Positions 8,556 to 15,939 of a stretch of 25,024 bases of DNA are shown here, one piece after another. The DNA is taken from NCBI GenBank assembly GCA_050633205.1, contig JBOEGA010000037.1, positions 1 through 25,024 of the forward strand, read 5' to 3'. The notes under the pieces are model-generated. The model was not told the origin of the DNA. It did not search any database and saw nothing but the letters and a program-made list of their open reading frames with translations. Made by a program: the position numbers and the translations under genes. The DNA comes from CBDHHC01 sp050633205. Its GTDB lineage: Bacteria; Pseudomonadota; Alphaproteobacteria; Rhizobiales; CBDHHC01. Positions within the stretch are counted from its first letter, which is position 1. The number at the start of each line of letters is the position of its first letter.

Positions 8556-8996
8556 ATGAACAAGCATGTATTGAGACTAATACTGGGAGGCCTGATTATG
8601 GTATCAACAACACTGCCTTTACAGGCAAAAGACCTGACTATCCGTATTGTGGGCATAGATACTAAACGTCCCGGTGATATTATGGTTATGCTATATGGAA
8701 AGGATGGTTATCCAAAAGACCATGGCAAAGCCGTTGCAACACAGAATAAAAAGGCGAGTGCGAAAGAGCTGGACTTTAAATTCAAGGTCTCACTGAACGA
8801 ATTTGCAGTTAAGGTTCTGCATGATGAAACCATGGATGGCAAAGTTGCCAAAAACTGGACAGGAATTCTTCCTGCAGAAGGGCTGGGCTTTTCAAACGGT
8901 GCGAGAATACGCTTTGGGCCTCCTTCTTTTAAGCGATCAAAACTTGATAGCAGTAAGGTTGGAAACGGAATTACAATCAAGATGGTATATCCGTAA
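8556..8996 (+). CDS. DUF2141 domain-containing exported protein
   Basis: A small exported protein of 146 residues. A signal peptide (about 1-24, ending LQAKD) is followed by one DUF2141 domain. The family pattern is clear: an N-terminal beta strand LTIRIVGI, the FAVKVLHDETMDGK segment corresponding to the usual hydrophobic-HDEN-GK motif, then GLGFSNGARIRFGPPSF, the most conserved stretch of the family. The fold is expected to be an Ig-like beta sandwich; its biochemical role is unknown. The ribosome site is weak (GGTAAT just before the ATG). It is monocistronic and convergent with the SDR gene. Confidence 0.9.
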   Translation: MNKHVLRLILGGLIMVSTTLPLQAKDLTIRIVGIDTKRPGDIMVMLYGKDGYPKDHGKAVATQNKKASAKELDFKFKVSLNEFAVKVLHDETMDGKVAKNWTGILPAEGLGFSNGARIRFGPPSFKRSKLDSSKVGNGITIKMVYP

Positions 8997-9157
8997 GGTG
9001 GCTGGAGTGAACCTATTTATAAAGGGTCCAATAACAGGGATCTCTCATGAGTTGATTCTGTTTGTGTTTGTTGTTGGCCGGCGAACAGATCTGCGCAAAA
9101 AGTAAAATAATTTCCGATTGTGCAGCTCCTCTCTATTACCTTCAAAAGTTTTGATAT

Positions 9158-9186
9158 CTCCCCACTGAACTGAAGGTAGTGGGGAG
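9158..9186. terminator. Hairpin between convergent DUF2141 and SDR genes
   Basis: A perfect 9-bp inverted repeat, CTCCCCACT (9158-9166) and AGTGGGGAG (9178-9186), has an 11-base loop and lies between two convergent genes. Neither side has a strong T run, so its efficiency as a terminator is uncertain. Confidence 0.45.
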
Positions 9187-9237
9187 GAGTGGAGGCTTGT
9201 ATCTGTCAGTGTTTATGCCCTATTGAGTGATATTTGT

Positions 9238-9993
9238 TTAAATCTGGGCCATACCACCATCAACAGCCATATCAATTCCATTGATGTAAGAGGCTGCATC
9301 TGAAGCCAGAAATGCTACGGCTTTTGCTATTTCCTCAGGTTGCGCAAATCTTTCCAGAGGGATAGATGCAGTCATTTGCTGCTTAACCTGTTCGAGTATT
9401 TGAGCTCTTTCCAAAGGCAGCCCTTCGGTGCTGAAGATTGGAGTTTCGGTAGGACCGGGGCTGATCGAGTTAACTCTGATCTTTCGTTCTTTCAATTCAT
9501 TAGCCCATGTTCTTGCGAAACTTCTGACGGCAGCTTTCGTAGCATTATAGACACTGAAGTTCGCAATTCCCTTACTGTTGGCATTTGAGGACATTAAAAT
9601 AATCGTGCTGCCATTCCGAAGTAATGACAGTGACTTTTGAACAGTAAAGAAAACGCCCTTTACATTCACATTGAAATGCTGATTGAAGTGGTCTTCAGTT
9701 GCAGCCGAAACAGGAGCCATCTTTCCAATACCTGCATTTGCGAAAACAATATCCAGATGTCCGGCCTTTTCTTTGATTATTTCAAACAGACGATCCAGAT
9801 CTGTGAGATCAGATACATCTCCCTGTACAGGAAACAGGTTTGGCCCTATTTTTTCTGCTGCTTCATCAAGCTCAGCCTGCCGTCTGCCAGTGATAAAAAC
9901 GACTGCTCCACCTTTTACCAGCTCCTGAGCTGTAGACAGTCCAATACCCGCATTCCCCCCTGTAATAAGGGCAACTTTATCTTTAAAAATCAT
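9238..9993 (-). CDS. SDR family NAD(P)-dependent oxidoreductase
   Basis: A classical short-chain dehydrogenase/reductase of 251 residues. The cofactor loop is GGNAGIG (12-18), followed by TGRR after the second strand, which hints at NADP(H). Also present are GDVSD, NAG in FANAGIG, N110, the catalytic serines in LMSSNA, Y149 and K153 in YNATK, the PGPTET segment after the active site, and a C-terminal INGIDMAVDGG. The substrate cannot be inferred. The start at 9993 (MIFKDKVALITGG) has GGGA 6-7 bases upstream and fits the family; an in-frame ATG at 10020 would add nine residues of no known use. It stands alone, convergent with the DUF2141 gene. Confidence 0.93.
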   Translation of the reverse strand: MIFKDKVALITGGNAGIGLSTAQELVKGGAVVFITGRRQAELDEAAEKIGPNLFPVQGDVSDLTDLDRLFEIIKEKAGHLDIVFANAGIGKMAPVSAATEDHFNQHFNVNVKGVFFTVQKSLSLLRNGSTIILMSSNANSKGIANFSVYNATKAAVRSFARTWANELKERKIRVNSISPGPTETPIFSTEGLPLERAQILEQVKQQMTASIPLERFAQPEEIAKAVAFLASDAASYINGIDMAVDGGMAQI

Positions 9994-10216
9994 AACTTGT
10001 CCCGATATTATTATTTGCATTATCTGCGACGCTATCCAGTATCTCCGGGTAGTTCAATAAACGAAAAAGTGAATGTTATTTAAAGTTGTATGGGGAGTTA
10101 CTGCGAATAAAATCCAGAGCTGGAGCGCAGCAACAGGTTTCCTCTATACTGATATTCGAGATAGCAGGAGGGGCAAGGATGAGTTCGTGGCTGTTATTTC
10201 AAGGAACGGATTAAAA

Positions 10217-10489
10217 CTATTCAAGCATTCCCAGAGCAGAAAGATAGGTTTCCAGAATGGCTTCCTGCTCCAGACGTTCGTGGTCGTCCTGTTTGCGGAT
10301 GCGGATAATCTGGCGAATGGCTTTTACGTCAAAACCGTTGCCTTTTGCTTCAGCAAAGATTTCCTTGATATCCCCAGCCAGCGCAGCTTTTTCTTCTTCG
10401 AGGCGTTCAACACGCTCTATGATAGATTTCAGCTGGTTTCTTGTACTGGCATTAACATTCGTTTCTGATATTTCCGATGTTTCCGACAT
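10217..10489 (-). CDS. gapR: GapR nucleoid-associated protein (DUF2312)
   Basis: A 90-residue DUF2312 protein. The conserved core is complete: a coiled-coil helix QLKSIIERVERLEEEKAAL, then IKEIFAEAKGNGFD, then an IRQIIRIRKQD helix and a C-terminal EAILETYLSALG. In Caulobacter GapR binds overtwisted, AT-rich DNA ahead of replication and transcription forks, stimulates type II topoisomerases and is needed for normal growth. The first 17 residues (Ser, Glu, Thr, Asn) are a disordered lead. The gene follows the metallophosphoesterase gene on the same strand after 122 bases that contain a hairpin, so it may have its own promoter. The family is nearly restricted to Alphaproteobacteria and is a main clue to the organism. 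Confidence 0.95.
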   Translation of the reverse strand: MSETSEISETNVNASTRNQLKSIIERVERLEEEKAALAGDIKEIFAEAKGNGFDVKAIRQIIRIRKQDDHERLEQEAILETYLSALGMLE

Positions 10490-10534
10490 GGGCTGCTCAC
10501 TCGTAATCTCTCAAACATTTTCTGCACCATAGTC

Positions 10535-10561
10535 AGCGCGCTCCATAGTTTCAAGCGCGCT
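10535..10561. terminator. AGCGCGCT hairpin between the phosphoesterase gene and gapR
   Basis: Two copies of the self-complementary octamer AGCGCGCT (10535-10542 and 10554-10561) are separated by 11 bases, so they can form a GC-rich stem on either strand. It lies about 50 bases past the phosphoesterase stop and about 45 bases upstream of the gapR start. There is no T run on the minus strand. It could be a transcript end or a dyad operator for gapR. Confidence 0.4.
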
Positions 10562-10611
10562 TTATACGGTTTTCCAAAGGCTTATACAGGAAATTACGCA
10601 GGAGCACCCCC

Positions 10612-11544
10612 TTAAAAGGCTGCAGCCTGCTCTAATGGCGTTTTTAAACGCGATGAGAAGTCCTGATCGTCGATTATCAGCATTTCAGGTTTCAGGGGCT
10701 TACCGGCACGTGATCGCTCTGCTGCTGGTAGTTTCTCCTGGTTTGGCCATAAACCTGTTCCAAGTGTTTCTGTGAAGCTTTCCGGCAGGCGGTGAAACTT
10801 CATTTTATGCTGTGTTTTCTTATAATCATAATCAAGAGAATGATGTTCAAAGCGTACTCCGAATTCAGGGTCGGGAAGCACCAGACTGTACCAGACACGA
10901 TGTGTACCGTCATTGGCCGGGAGGCCCAGACCACCGGAGTTATGCCAGATTTTATCGCCAAAACGACGGGTAAACGGTATTCCACTATGGCCGGAAATGA
11001 TGACATCAGCATCGGCATGTTCAAACTCCGCTTTAAATACCTCTGTAGAGGCTGAAGCAAAGATAAACTGGTTTATTGAGCTGACGGATCCGTGAACGAC
11101 CCTGATAGTTCGTCCCTCACAGCGGAACGTGAGCTGATGAGGCAGTCTTGCGATATAATGCCGATGTTCATCGAGCAATGTTTTATCCAGAAACTTGTAC
11201 CATTGTGCAGACAATACTGCATCAGAGCCGGCATCTTCACCTTCATGGCATTCGCAGTCTTTTGCATTTCGTATCAGACTATTTTCGACATTGCCCTGAA
11301 TAGCCTGAATATTACATCCCACCATCAACTCTATTGTTGCCAGCGGGTCTGCGCAACACGCGATTATATCTCCCGTGTGTATTATGTTTTCTGCTGGTAT
11401 TCTGAGATTATCAGCTCGTTCGATAAGAGCCTGAAATGCCTCCAGATTACCATATACTCCTCCACATATCATAAGTGGAGCGCTTAGTTCGTTTAGATCC
11501 TTAACACACCAGGATGCGGCATGATGTGTGTTTGGCATGATCAT
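10612..11544 (-). CDS. Metallophosphoesterase-fold protein, variant lacking the first metal motif
   Basis: A 310-residue calcineurin-like phosphoesterase. The family's first motif, normally DxH in a D-I-H-G-N context, reads GGVYGNLEA here (28-36), so the Asp and His ligands are replaced by Gly and Tyr. The other motifs are mostly kept: HTGD (56-59), GNVE (84-87, for GNHD/E), VVHGS (149-153), GHSG (185-188, for GHTH) and a HNSGG end (201-205). A Cys/Glu cluster DCECHEGED (96-104) follows GNVE. From memory, related proteins with a GGPYSN-like motif form a recognisable proteobacterial subgroup, so this is probably not random decay. Catalysis with two metals is doubtful. The start at 11544 has an excellent GAGGAG seven bases upstream; the longer frame to 11634 is unsupported. 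Confidence 0.85.
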   Translation of the reverse strand: MIMPNTHHAASWCVKDLNELSAPLMICGGVYGNLEAFQALIERADNLRIPAENIIHTGDIIACCADPLATIELMVGCNIQAIQGNVENSLIRNAKDCECHEGEDAGSDAVLSAQWYKFLDKTLLDEHRHYIARLPHQLTFRCEGRTIRVVHGSVSSINQFIFASASTEVFKAEFEHADADVIISGHSGIPFTRRFGDKIWHNSGGLGLPANDGTHRVWYSLVLPDPEFGVRFEHHSLDYDYKKTQHKMKFHRLPESFTETLGTGLWPNQEKLPAAERSRAGKPLKPEMLIIDDQDFSSRLKTPLEQAAAF

Positions 11545-12000
11545 TAATATACTCCTCTTTCGCCACACTGCGACTTCCAAAAGCCCGCAGCCCAGAGAAA
11601 ATACCCAGACTTCACAAGTCCTTAGACAGACCATTTACAGATGTTATTATTTTACCGAAACCGGCTTTCAAGTTCAGAGTGCAAACCTCGAAGATCTTTT
11701 GCGCCCTGTTCCCTCTATTGTTGGAAATGCTGTATAGCATATCTTCAAAAAAAACACAGTTAAAAACTTTCTTACCGAGACTAGTTCTCTAGTCTTACCT
11801 ATTCTGTACTGCCATTATTCAGTCATGAATATGCCTTTAACTGCGCATCTCTATTGGTATTCAAGGGTCTATACTCAAATCATGACATGAAGTTGGCCGT
11901 GATTAAAAAATATATTTTAAATAATCGGGTTTCCCTTGAATACCTAAGGAATACTAGTATACCAACACAACAGGCGATGATTAACTTTGAGGAGGGATTT
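11545..12000. other. Gene-free divergent region upstream of the peroxiredoxin
   Basis: About 455 bases lie between divergent genes. The peroxiredoxin frame stays open upstream to a TTG at 11854, but the strong GAGGAGGG before 12001 shows that translation starts there. Two CTAG-centred dyads stand out: AGACTAG/CTAGTCT (11778-11795) and ATACTAGTAT (11951-11960). No other credible gene is seen. Confidence 0.5.
11778..11795. promoter_or_regulatory. 7-bp dyad AGACTAG-ttct-CTAGTCT upstream of peroxiredoxin
   Basis: The perfect inverted repeat AGACTAG (11778-11784) and CTAGTCT (11789-11795) around TTCT has the size of a dimeric regulator's site. A second CTAG palindrome, ATACTAGTAT, lies at 11951-11960, 41 bases before the peroxiredoxin start. 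CTAG is rare in most proteobacterial genomes, so two dyads centred on it in one leader are suggestive. No regulator is identified. Confidence 0.35.
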
Positions 12001-12663
12001 ATGTCACTGAAAATTGGCGATACCGCACCGGATTTTGAAGCAACGACAACTCAGGGGACAATCAAGTTTCATGAATGGATAGGAGACTCATGGGCGATAA
12101 TATTTTCCCACCCGAAAGACTTTACGCCAGTCTGTACAACAGAACTTGGTTACATGGCTCGCCTGAAGCCAGATTTTGACAAGCGTAACTGTAAAATTAT
12201 CGGGCTTAGCGTTGACCCGGTTGACAATCATGCCGAGTGGGCAAAAGACATCGAGGAAACTCAGGGGCATGCAGTTAATTACCCCATGATCGGTGATAGC
12301 GATCTGGCTGTAGCCAAGGCTTACGGCATGTTACCGGCAGGTGCTGGTGAAACGTCGGAAGGCCGTACTGCGGTTGATAATCAGACGGTCCGTAATGTGT
12401 TTATTATTGCTCCAGACAAGTCTATCAAACTTATCATCAGTTACCCGATGAGTACTGGCCGGAACTTTGATGAAGTCCTTCGTGTCCTTGACTCTTTACA
12501 GCTTACAGCAAAGCACAAGGTTGCAACTCCGGTGAACTGGAAGAACGGTGAAGATGTTATTATCGTGCCGGCTGTTTCGGACGATGATGCGAAGCAGAAA
12601 TACCCTGATGGATGGAAGGCTCCAAAGCCTTATCTCCGTATTGTGCCTCAGCCTAAAGACTAA
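12001..12663 (+). CDS. 1-Cys peroxiredoxin (Prx6-type)
   Basis: A thiol peroxidase of 220 residues that reduces hydrogen peroxide and organic hydroperoxides. The active-site motif is HPKDFTPVCTTE with peroxidatic C45. The longer C-terminal arm (VATPVNWKNGEDVIIVPAVSD, broken here only by motif choice) and the total length are typical of the Prx6/1-Cys subgroup rather than of AhpC. The other visible cysteine, in RNCKIIG, is not at the usual resolving position, so reduction probably depends on an outside thiol. The start is fixed by GAGGAGGG 5-10 bases upstream. A hairpin at 12677-12707 follows, then trmD, so co-transcription with trmD is possible but not clear. Confidence 0.93.
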   Translation: MSLKIGDTAPDFEATTTQGTIKFHEWIGDSWAIIFSHPKDFTPVCTTELGYMARLKPDFDKRNCKIIGLSVDPVDNHAEWAKDIEETQGHAVNYPMIGDSDLAVAKAYGMLPAGAGETSEGRTAVDNQTVRNVFIIAPDKSIKLIISYPMSTGRNFDEVLRVLDSLQLTAKHKVATPVNWKNGEDVIIVPAVSDDDAKQKYPDGWKAPKPYLRIVPQPKD

Positions 12664-12676
12664 TAGGATAAAATGT

Positions 12677-12707
12677 GGAAATCTCTCCGGGTGCGGAGGG
12701 ATTTTCC
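12677..12707 (+). terminator. Hairpin between peroxiredoxin gene and trmD
   Basis: GGAAATCTCTCCG (12677-12689) pairs with CGGAGGGATTTTCC (12694-12707) around a GGTG loop, with one G-U pair and one bulge. No T run follows, so it may be a partial terminator, an RNA-processing site or a leader structure for trmD. Confidence 0.5.
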
Positions 12708-12736
12708 AATAAAGTGATTGTTAGAACTCCCCGATT

Positions 12737-13462
12737 ATGAACACCCCCTGGAAAGCTCACATACTTACTCTTTTTCCTGACATGTATCCTGGCCCGCTTG
12801 GCGTAAGTGTTGTTGGTCAGGCATTACAGTCAGGCATCTGGAGCCTTGATTGCACAGATATCCGTGAATTTGGTACTGGCAAGCATAAATCGGTGGATGA
12901 TACTCCATCAGGTGGTGGGCCGGGGATGGTTATGAGAGCTGATGTTATCGGTGATGCTGTGGATTCTGCACTTGCACAAAATTCCGATGTTCCGTTGATT
13001 TATCTTTCTCCAAGAGGAAAGCCGTTTAATCAGAAGAAAGCCCATGAGCTGGCTTCTGAAAAAGGGGTTGTTCTACTCTGCGGCCGCTTTGAAGGTGTAG
13101 ACCAGCGAGTTCTGGATGCGAGAAATATAGAAGAGGTCTCGATTGGGGATTATGTTCTCTCAGGCGGTGAAATTGCTTCCATGGCTCTTCTGGATGCGGT
13201 TGTGAGGTTGTTGCCAGGTGTTCTTGGAGCAAAGGACTCAATTTCGGAAGAAAGCTTTGAACAGGGGCTGCTGGAGTATCCGCAATATACCCGTCCACGA
13301 AAGTGGGAAAACAGGAATATTCCAGAAATGCTGCAGTCTGGAAATCATGCACGAATTGCTGAATGGCGAAGAGAGCAGGCTATTGAGCTGACCAAGGTAA
13401 GGCGACCGGATCTCTGGGAGAGATATCTGGCTGAGAAGGTTGATAAAAACGAACAGGAATAA
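12737..13462 (+). CDS. trmD: tRNA (guanine(37)-N1)-methyltransferase
   Basis: TrmD methylates N1 of G37 next to the anticodon in tRNAs reading CNN codons and so prevents +1 frameshifting. The 241 residues match the family length. The SPOUT trefoil-knot motifs are present: YLSPRGKPF (89-97), LLCGRFEGVDQRV (113-125) and SIGDYVLSGGE (135-145), and the N-terminus shows FGTGKHKSVDD and GGGPGMVM. The upstream bases show no good ribosome site. The usual proteobacterial partners rpsP and rimM are absent upstream, where a peroxiredoxin sits instead; rplS follows after an unusually long gap of about 210 bases. Confidence 0.96.
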   Translation: MNTPWKAHILTLFPDMYPGPLGVSVVGQALQSGIWSLDCTDIREFGTGKHKSVDDTPSGGGPGMVMRADVIGDAVDSALAQNSDVPLIYLSPRGKPFNQKKAHELASEKGVVLLCGRFEGVDQRVLDARNIEEVSIGDYVLSGGEIASMALLDAVVRLLPGVLGAKDSISEESFEQGLLEYPQYTRPRKWENRNIPEMLQSGNHARIAEWRREQAIELTKVRRPDLWERYLAEKVDKNEQE

Positions 13463-13675
13463 TGGTTAACAGGTCTTAAAAGCTGCTGGATTTCATCGGT
13501 TTTTGCCATTTTCTTCAAAAAAAGCTGATTTAATCCATATTCCCCCATCGACAAATGCTTCCAAACCCGCTAATACAACACCTTTCCAACGGCATTCTCA
13601 ATGAAATTCGAGAAAAACGGGTGAGCATGAGCGCGAAACACGCGACGCGCCCCGCAATTGAAAGGTTATGGTTCG
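13463..13675 (+). other. Long leader between trmD and rplS
   Basis: The 213-base gap is long for a pair that is often tightly spaced. It holds a CG-rich segment with interleaved GCGCG/CGCG complements (about 13628-13655) just before the rplS start. A separate rplS promoter or an autoregulatory leader is possible; no known L19 leader motif is recognised. Confidence 0.35.
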
Positions 13676-14344
13676 ATGAACATCGTCCAACAGCTTGAAA
13701 AAGAGCACATGCAGGATCTGGAAGCTAAAAGACCAGTACCTGAATTCGCGCCAGGTGACACTGTACGCGTAAACGTAAAAGTAAAAGAGGGCTCCCGCGA
13801 GCGTGTACAGGCGTATGAAGGCGTATGTATTGGCCGTTCCGGCAGAGGTCTTCAGGAGAACTTCACTGTTCGTAAGATTTCTTACGGTGAAGGTGTGGAG
13901 CGTGTGTTCCCGATTTTCTCTCCAAATATTGATTCAGTAGAAGTTATGCGCCGCGGTAAAGTCCGCAGAGCGAAACTTTACTACCTCAGAGGCCTTCGTG
14001 GTAAAGCAGCCCGTATCTCCGAGCGTACTGACGTTCGTGGTAAGAAACTTGCTGCAAGAGACAAGTTCAAGGGCTTTAAAAAGCCTAAAGGCGATGCTGA
14101 TGATCTTACAAAGATCTCAGGTGTTGGCGAAGAGCTTCAGAAGCGTCTCTACAAGTTTGGCGTTATGCAGTATGAGCAAATCGCTAACTTCTCGGATGAA
14201 GATCTTACAAAGATTGATGAAATTCTTAACTTCAAAGGCCGTATTGAGCGCGAAAACTGGGTAGGCCAGGCACGCGATCTTATGGCAGCTTCCACTGTTG
14301 ATGAAGTTCCGGCGGAAGAAGAAGGTGAAGAGAAGCAGGATTAA
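13676..14344 (+). CDS. rplS: 50S ribosomal protein L19 with C-terminal helix-hairpin-helix extension
   Basis: L19 sits at the interface of the two ribosomal subunits. Residues 1-120 are a complete L19: FAPGDTVRV, RVQAYEGV, the ENFTVRKISYGEGVERVFP core and VRRAKLYYLRGLRGKAARI. Ordinary L19 ends near residue 115-130, but this protein runs to 222. The extension has a Lys-rich linker (122-139), a helix-hairpin-helix-like domain at about 141-203 (LTKISGVGEELQKRL, then LNFKGRIERENWVGQA), and an acidic tail of Glu and Asp. From memory, the same domain type is attached to L21 and NuoE in alphaproteobacteria. The start at 13676 (MNIVQQLEKE) fits L19 and has AAAGG 11 bases before it; a TTG at 13658 is not needed. 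Confidence 0.94.
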   Translation: MNIVQQLEKEHMQDLEAKRPVPEFAPGDTVRVNVKVKEGSRERVQAYEGVCIGRSGRGLQENFTVRKISYGEGVERVFPIFSPNIDSVEVMRRGKVRRAKLYYLRGLRGKAARISERTDVRGKKLAARDKFKGFKKPKGDADDLTKISGVGEELQKRLYKFGVMQYEQIANFSDEDLTKIDEILNFKGRIERENWVGQARDLMAASTVDEVPAEEEGEEKQD

Positions 14345-14381
14345 TTTCCGGTTTCCTTCCATTTTACGATTTCAAAAATCA

Positions 14382-14409
14382 GGCGGTTCTTTCAGGAGCC
14401 GCCTTTTTT
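14382..14409 (+). terminator. Rho-independent terminator after rplS
   Basis: GGCGGTTC (14382-14389) pairs with GAGCCGCC (14396-14403), including one G-U pair, and is followed by six T (14404-14409). It ends the trmD-rplS unit. Confidence 0.9.
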
Positions 14410-14477
14410 GTGTCTGGTGACAGTGGCAAACAGGTTCTGGTACAAAATTATATTAATAATAAGAAGAAGGGGCAGCC

Positions 14478-14840
14478 ATGCCATTTTCAGTTAAAGCATC
14501 TATTGTAGTTACTATCCTCTCTAGTCTTACATTTATTCTATCAATTCATTTTGATAAAACGGATCTGGAAATTTCGGGTTTTATTGACAGGACCAATCTG
14601 GTCTTTGGAATTTTCTGGTGTCTTTGTATGGGGTGGATTATTTCAAATATTCTACGAAAAAAAGATGAACGTCTAATGCTGGTTATACTGGGGGCTATCT
14701 GTGCTTTTTTTATTATACCGGAAACCAGCTTTAATATTCAGAATATGTTTTTTGTATTTTCAACTATTGAAGTCGCATTGTTTTTTCTGGCGGCATATCT
14801 GTTGAACAGGCCTGAGAGTAAAGCATGGCGTAGTTCTTAA
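14478..14840 (+). CDS. Small four-helix membrane protein, unknown function
   Basis: Not recognised. The 120-residue product has four likely transmembrane segments at about residues 6-25, 40-60, 67-86 and 92-110. A short polar stretch with KTDLE lies after the first, and a basic RKKDER loop after the second. No catalytic motif is visible. A good AGAAGGGG ribosome site lies about 5 bases before the ATG. It has its own transcription unit after the rplS terminator and converges with the GFA gene only 13 bases beyond its stop. Confidence 0.7.
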   Translation: MPFSVKASIVVTILSSLTFILSIHFDKTDLEISGFIDRTNLVFGIFWCLCMGWIISNILRKKDERLMLVILGAICAFFIIPETSFNIQNMFFVFSTIEVALFFLAAYLLNRPESKAWRSS

Positions 14841-14853
14841 AGTCGTGCAGTTT

Positions 14854-15270
14854 TCATTCTCCGCCTTCATCTCCTTCATCAAACTTTGGCAGGTTATCTG
14901 AAATACTGTAATAGCCTGCCTTGCTTGCGCAATAAATATGCTTTTCCCCTTTTAGCTTTTCGGGGGTATCGATTGCCCCTGCAGCAATATCCAGATACAT
15001 GGCATACTTTTCACGTCCGCTTTTCCAGAACAGAGACGTGCCACAATTTATACAGAAGCCACGACTGGCATTACTTGAATCGAGATACCAGCGGATATTC
15101 TCGTCTCCTTTAATTTCTACCTTGTCAGCCCGAACTCCCACGCTGGCAAAAAAGGAGCTGTTATGTTTTCTGCAAAGACTACAATGACAAAAAATAACTT
15201 TCCCGGCTTCCTTACTGATTGTGAAGGTAACCTGTTTGCAGAGGCAGGATCCTGATATGAAATTACTCAT
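14854..15270 (-). CDS. GFA / CENP-V family zinc protein
   Basis: A 138-residue protein of the glutathione-dependent formaldehyde-activating enzyme (GFA) fold. All zinc cysteines of the family are visible: C9 and C11 in GSCLCK, C28, C30 and C33 in CHCSLC, and C73 and C76 in CINCGTS. GxxLxW-type residues follow as SLFWKSG. Members called GFA were proposed to couple formaldehyde to glutathione, but most have no proven activity, so the substrate is unknown. The start at 15270 has AGGAG 4-5 bases upstream; the longer frame to 15318 has no support. The C-terminus is acidic (EGDEGGE). Confidence 0.9.
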   Translation of the reverse strand: MSNFISGSCLCKQVTFTISKEAGKVIFCHCSLCRKHNSSFFASVGVRADKVEIKGDENIRWYLDSSNASRGFCINCGTSLFWKSGREKYAMYLDIAAGAIDTPEKLKGEKHIYCASKAGYYSISDNLPKFDEGDEGGE

Positions 15271-15396
15271 AAAACTCCTATTTTTTTTATGTGCTGATAT
15301 TATAGCATGGGAATGCAATAAAGCGAAAATGGAGGTGTCATGTAGTTCGGTCCAGATCAGGCAATATACTCTGATCTGCGTGGAGACAGGCAGAAA

Positions 15397-15642
15397 CTAA
15401 GATGGAGAACCAGATTTTAGTGCGCGAATTTCGTTGCGACTGCCACCAAAATACGGTGGCCATTTTAAAAAATGCCAAAGTGCAAGAGAGACAAGACTGA
15501 AAAGCATAAGTACAACGCCTATCCAGGTTACAATAATTCCTGCCAAATCTTTTAATTCATGAGTGTACTGAAATATTGAAAAGCCTAACCCACATACCAC
15601 TAACGAATAAACATAGGGTAGGTAATACGGGCTTTTCAGCAA
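15397..15642 (-). CDS. Small membrane protein, start uncertain
   Basis: Not recognised. The 81-residue frame has two likely transmembrane segments (about 9-24 and 34-58) and a polar C-terminus after WPPYFGGSRNE. The only start at this length is a TTG without a ribosome site. An ATG at 15671, two bases past the stop of the upstream gene, opens a different frame (MTIDKLLNN...) that stops after 11 codons; one extra base near 15643 would join it to this frame. So the gene is either TTG-started, started at an internal GTG, or frameshifted. It lies in line with the 15673-15939 gene and is probably co-transcribed. Confidence 0.5.
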   Translation of the reverse strand: MLKSPYYLPYVYSLVVCGLGFSIFQYTHELKDLAGIIVTWIGVVLMLFSLVSLALWHFLKWPPYFGGSRNEIRALKSGSPS

Positions 15643-15672
15643 ATATTGTTCAACAGCTTATCAATTGTCATT

Positions 15673-15939
15673 TCAGAATTTGTTTCTATGCAAATGGATA
15701 TTTATATGAGAGGCGAGTGCATAACATATGCCACTTAACACAACGAAGATAATGCTATGCTTCATTGATCCTGATATAAGCCAGGTAACTGGAATAGAGA
15801 GAAGGATTAAAATAGATAGAGCTGCTAAAAAATTTCTGGCCAGGTATTTTTTAAAAAAAGTATGCGGTTTCACTTTTCTACTCTCAATATGACCTTCTCT
15901 TACATTCCCTATTTGTGAATCATAAGTTTCCGGTTGCAT
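15673..15939 (-). CDS. Small membrane protein, unknown function
   Basis: Not recognised. The 88-residue product has a polar N-terminal third with several charged residues and then two transmembrane segments (about 35-54 and 60-78), ending in a His/Lys-rich tail. The start at 15939 is set by a strong AGGAGG four to five bases upstream; the longer frame to 15996 lacks one. It is followed after 30 bases by another two-helix membrane protein on the same strand, and the two may form a pair. Confidence 0.65.
   Translation of the reverse strand: MQPETYDSQIGNVREGHIESRKVKPHTFFKKYLARNFLAALSILILLSIPVTWLISGSMKHSIIFVVLSGICYALASHINIHLHRNKF

Noticed and set aside
10073..10468. 131-codon plus-strand frame opposite gapR
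   Set aside because: It is antisense to the well-supported gapR gene and its composition follows that gene's codons. A very short frame at 10175 behind AGGAGGGG ends after about a dozen codons.
11854..12000. Upstream extension of the peroxiredoxin frame
   Set aside because: It starts with TTG without a ribosome site, while 12001 has GAGGAGGG and gives the family length.
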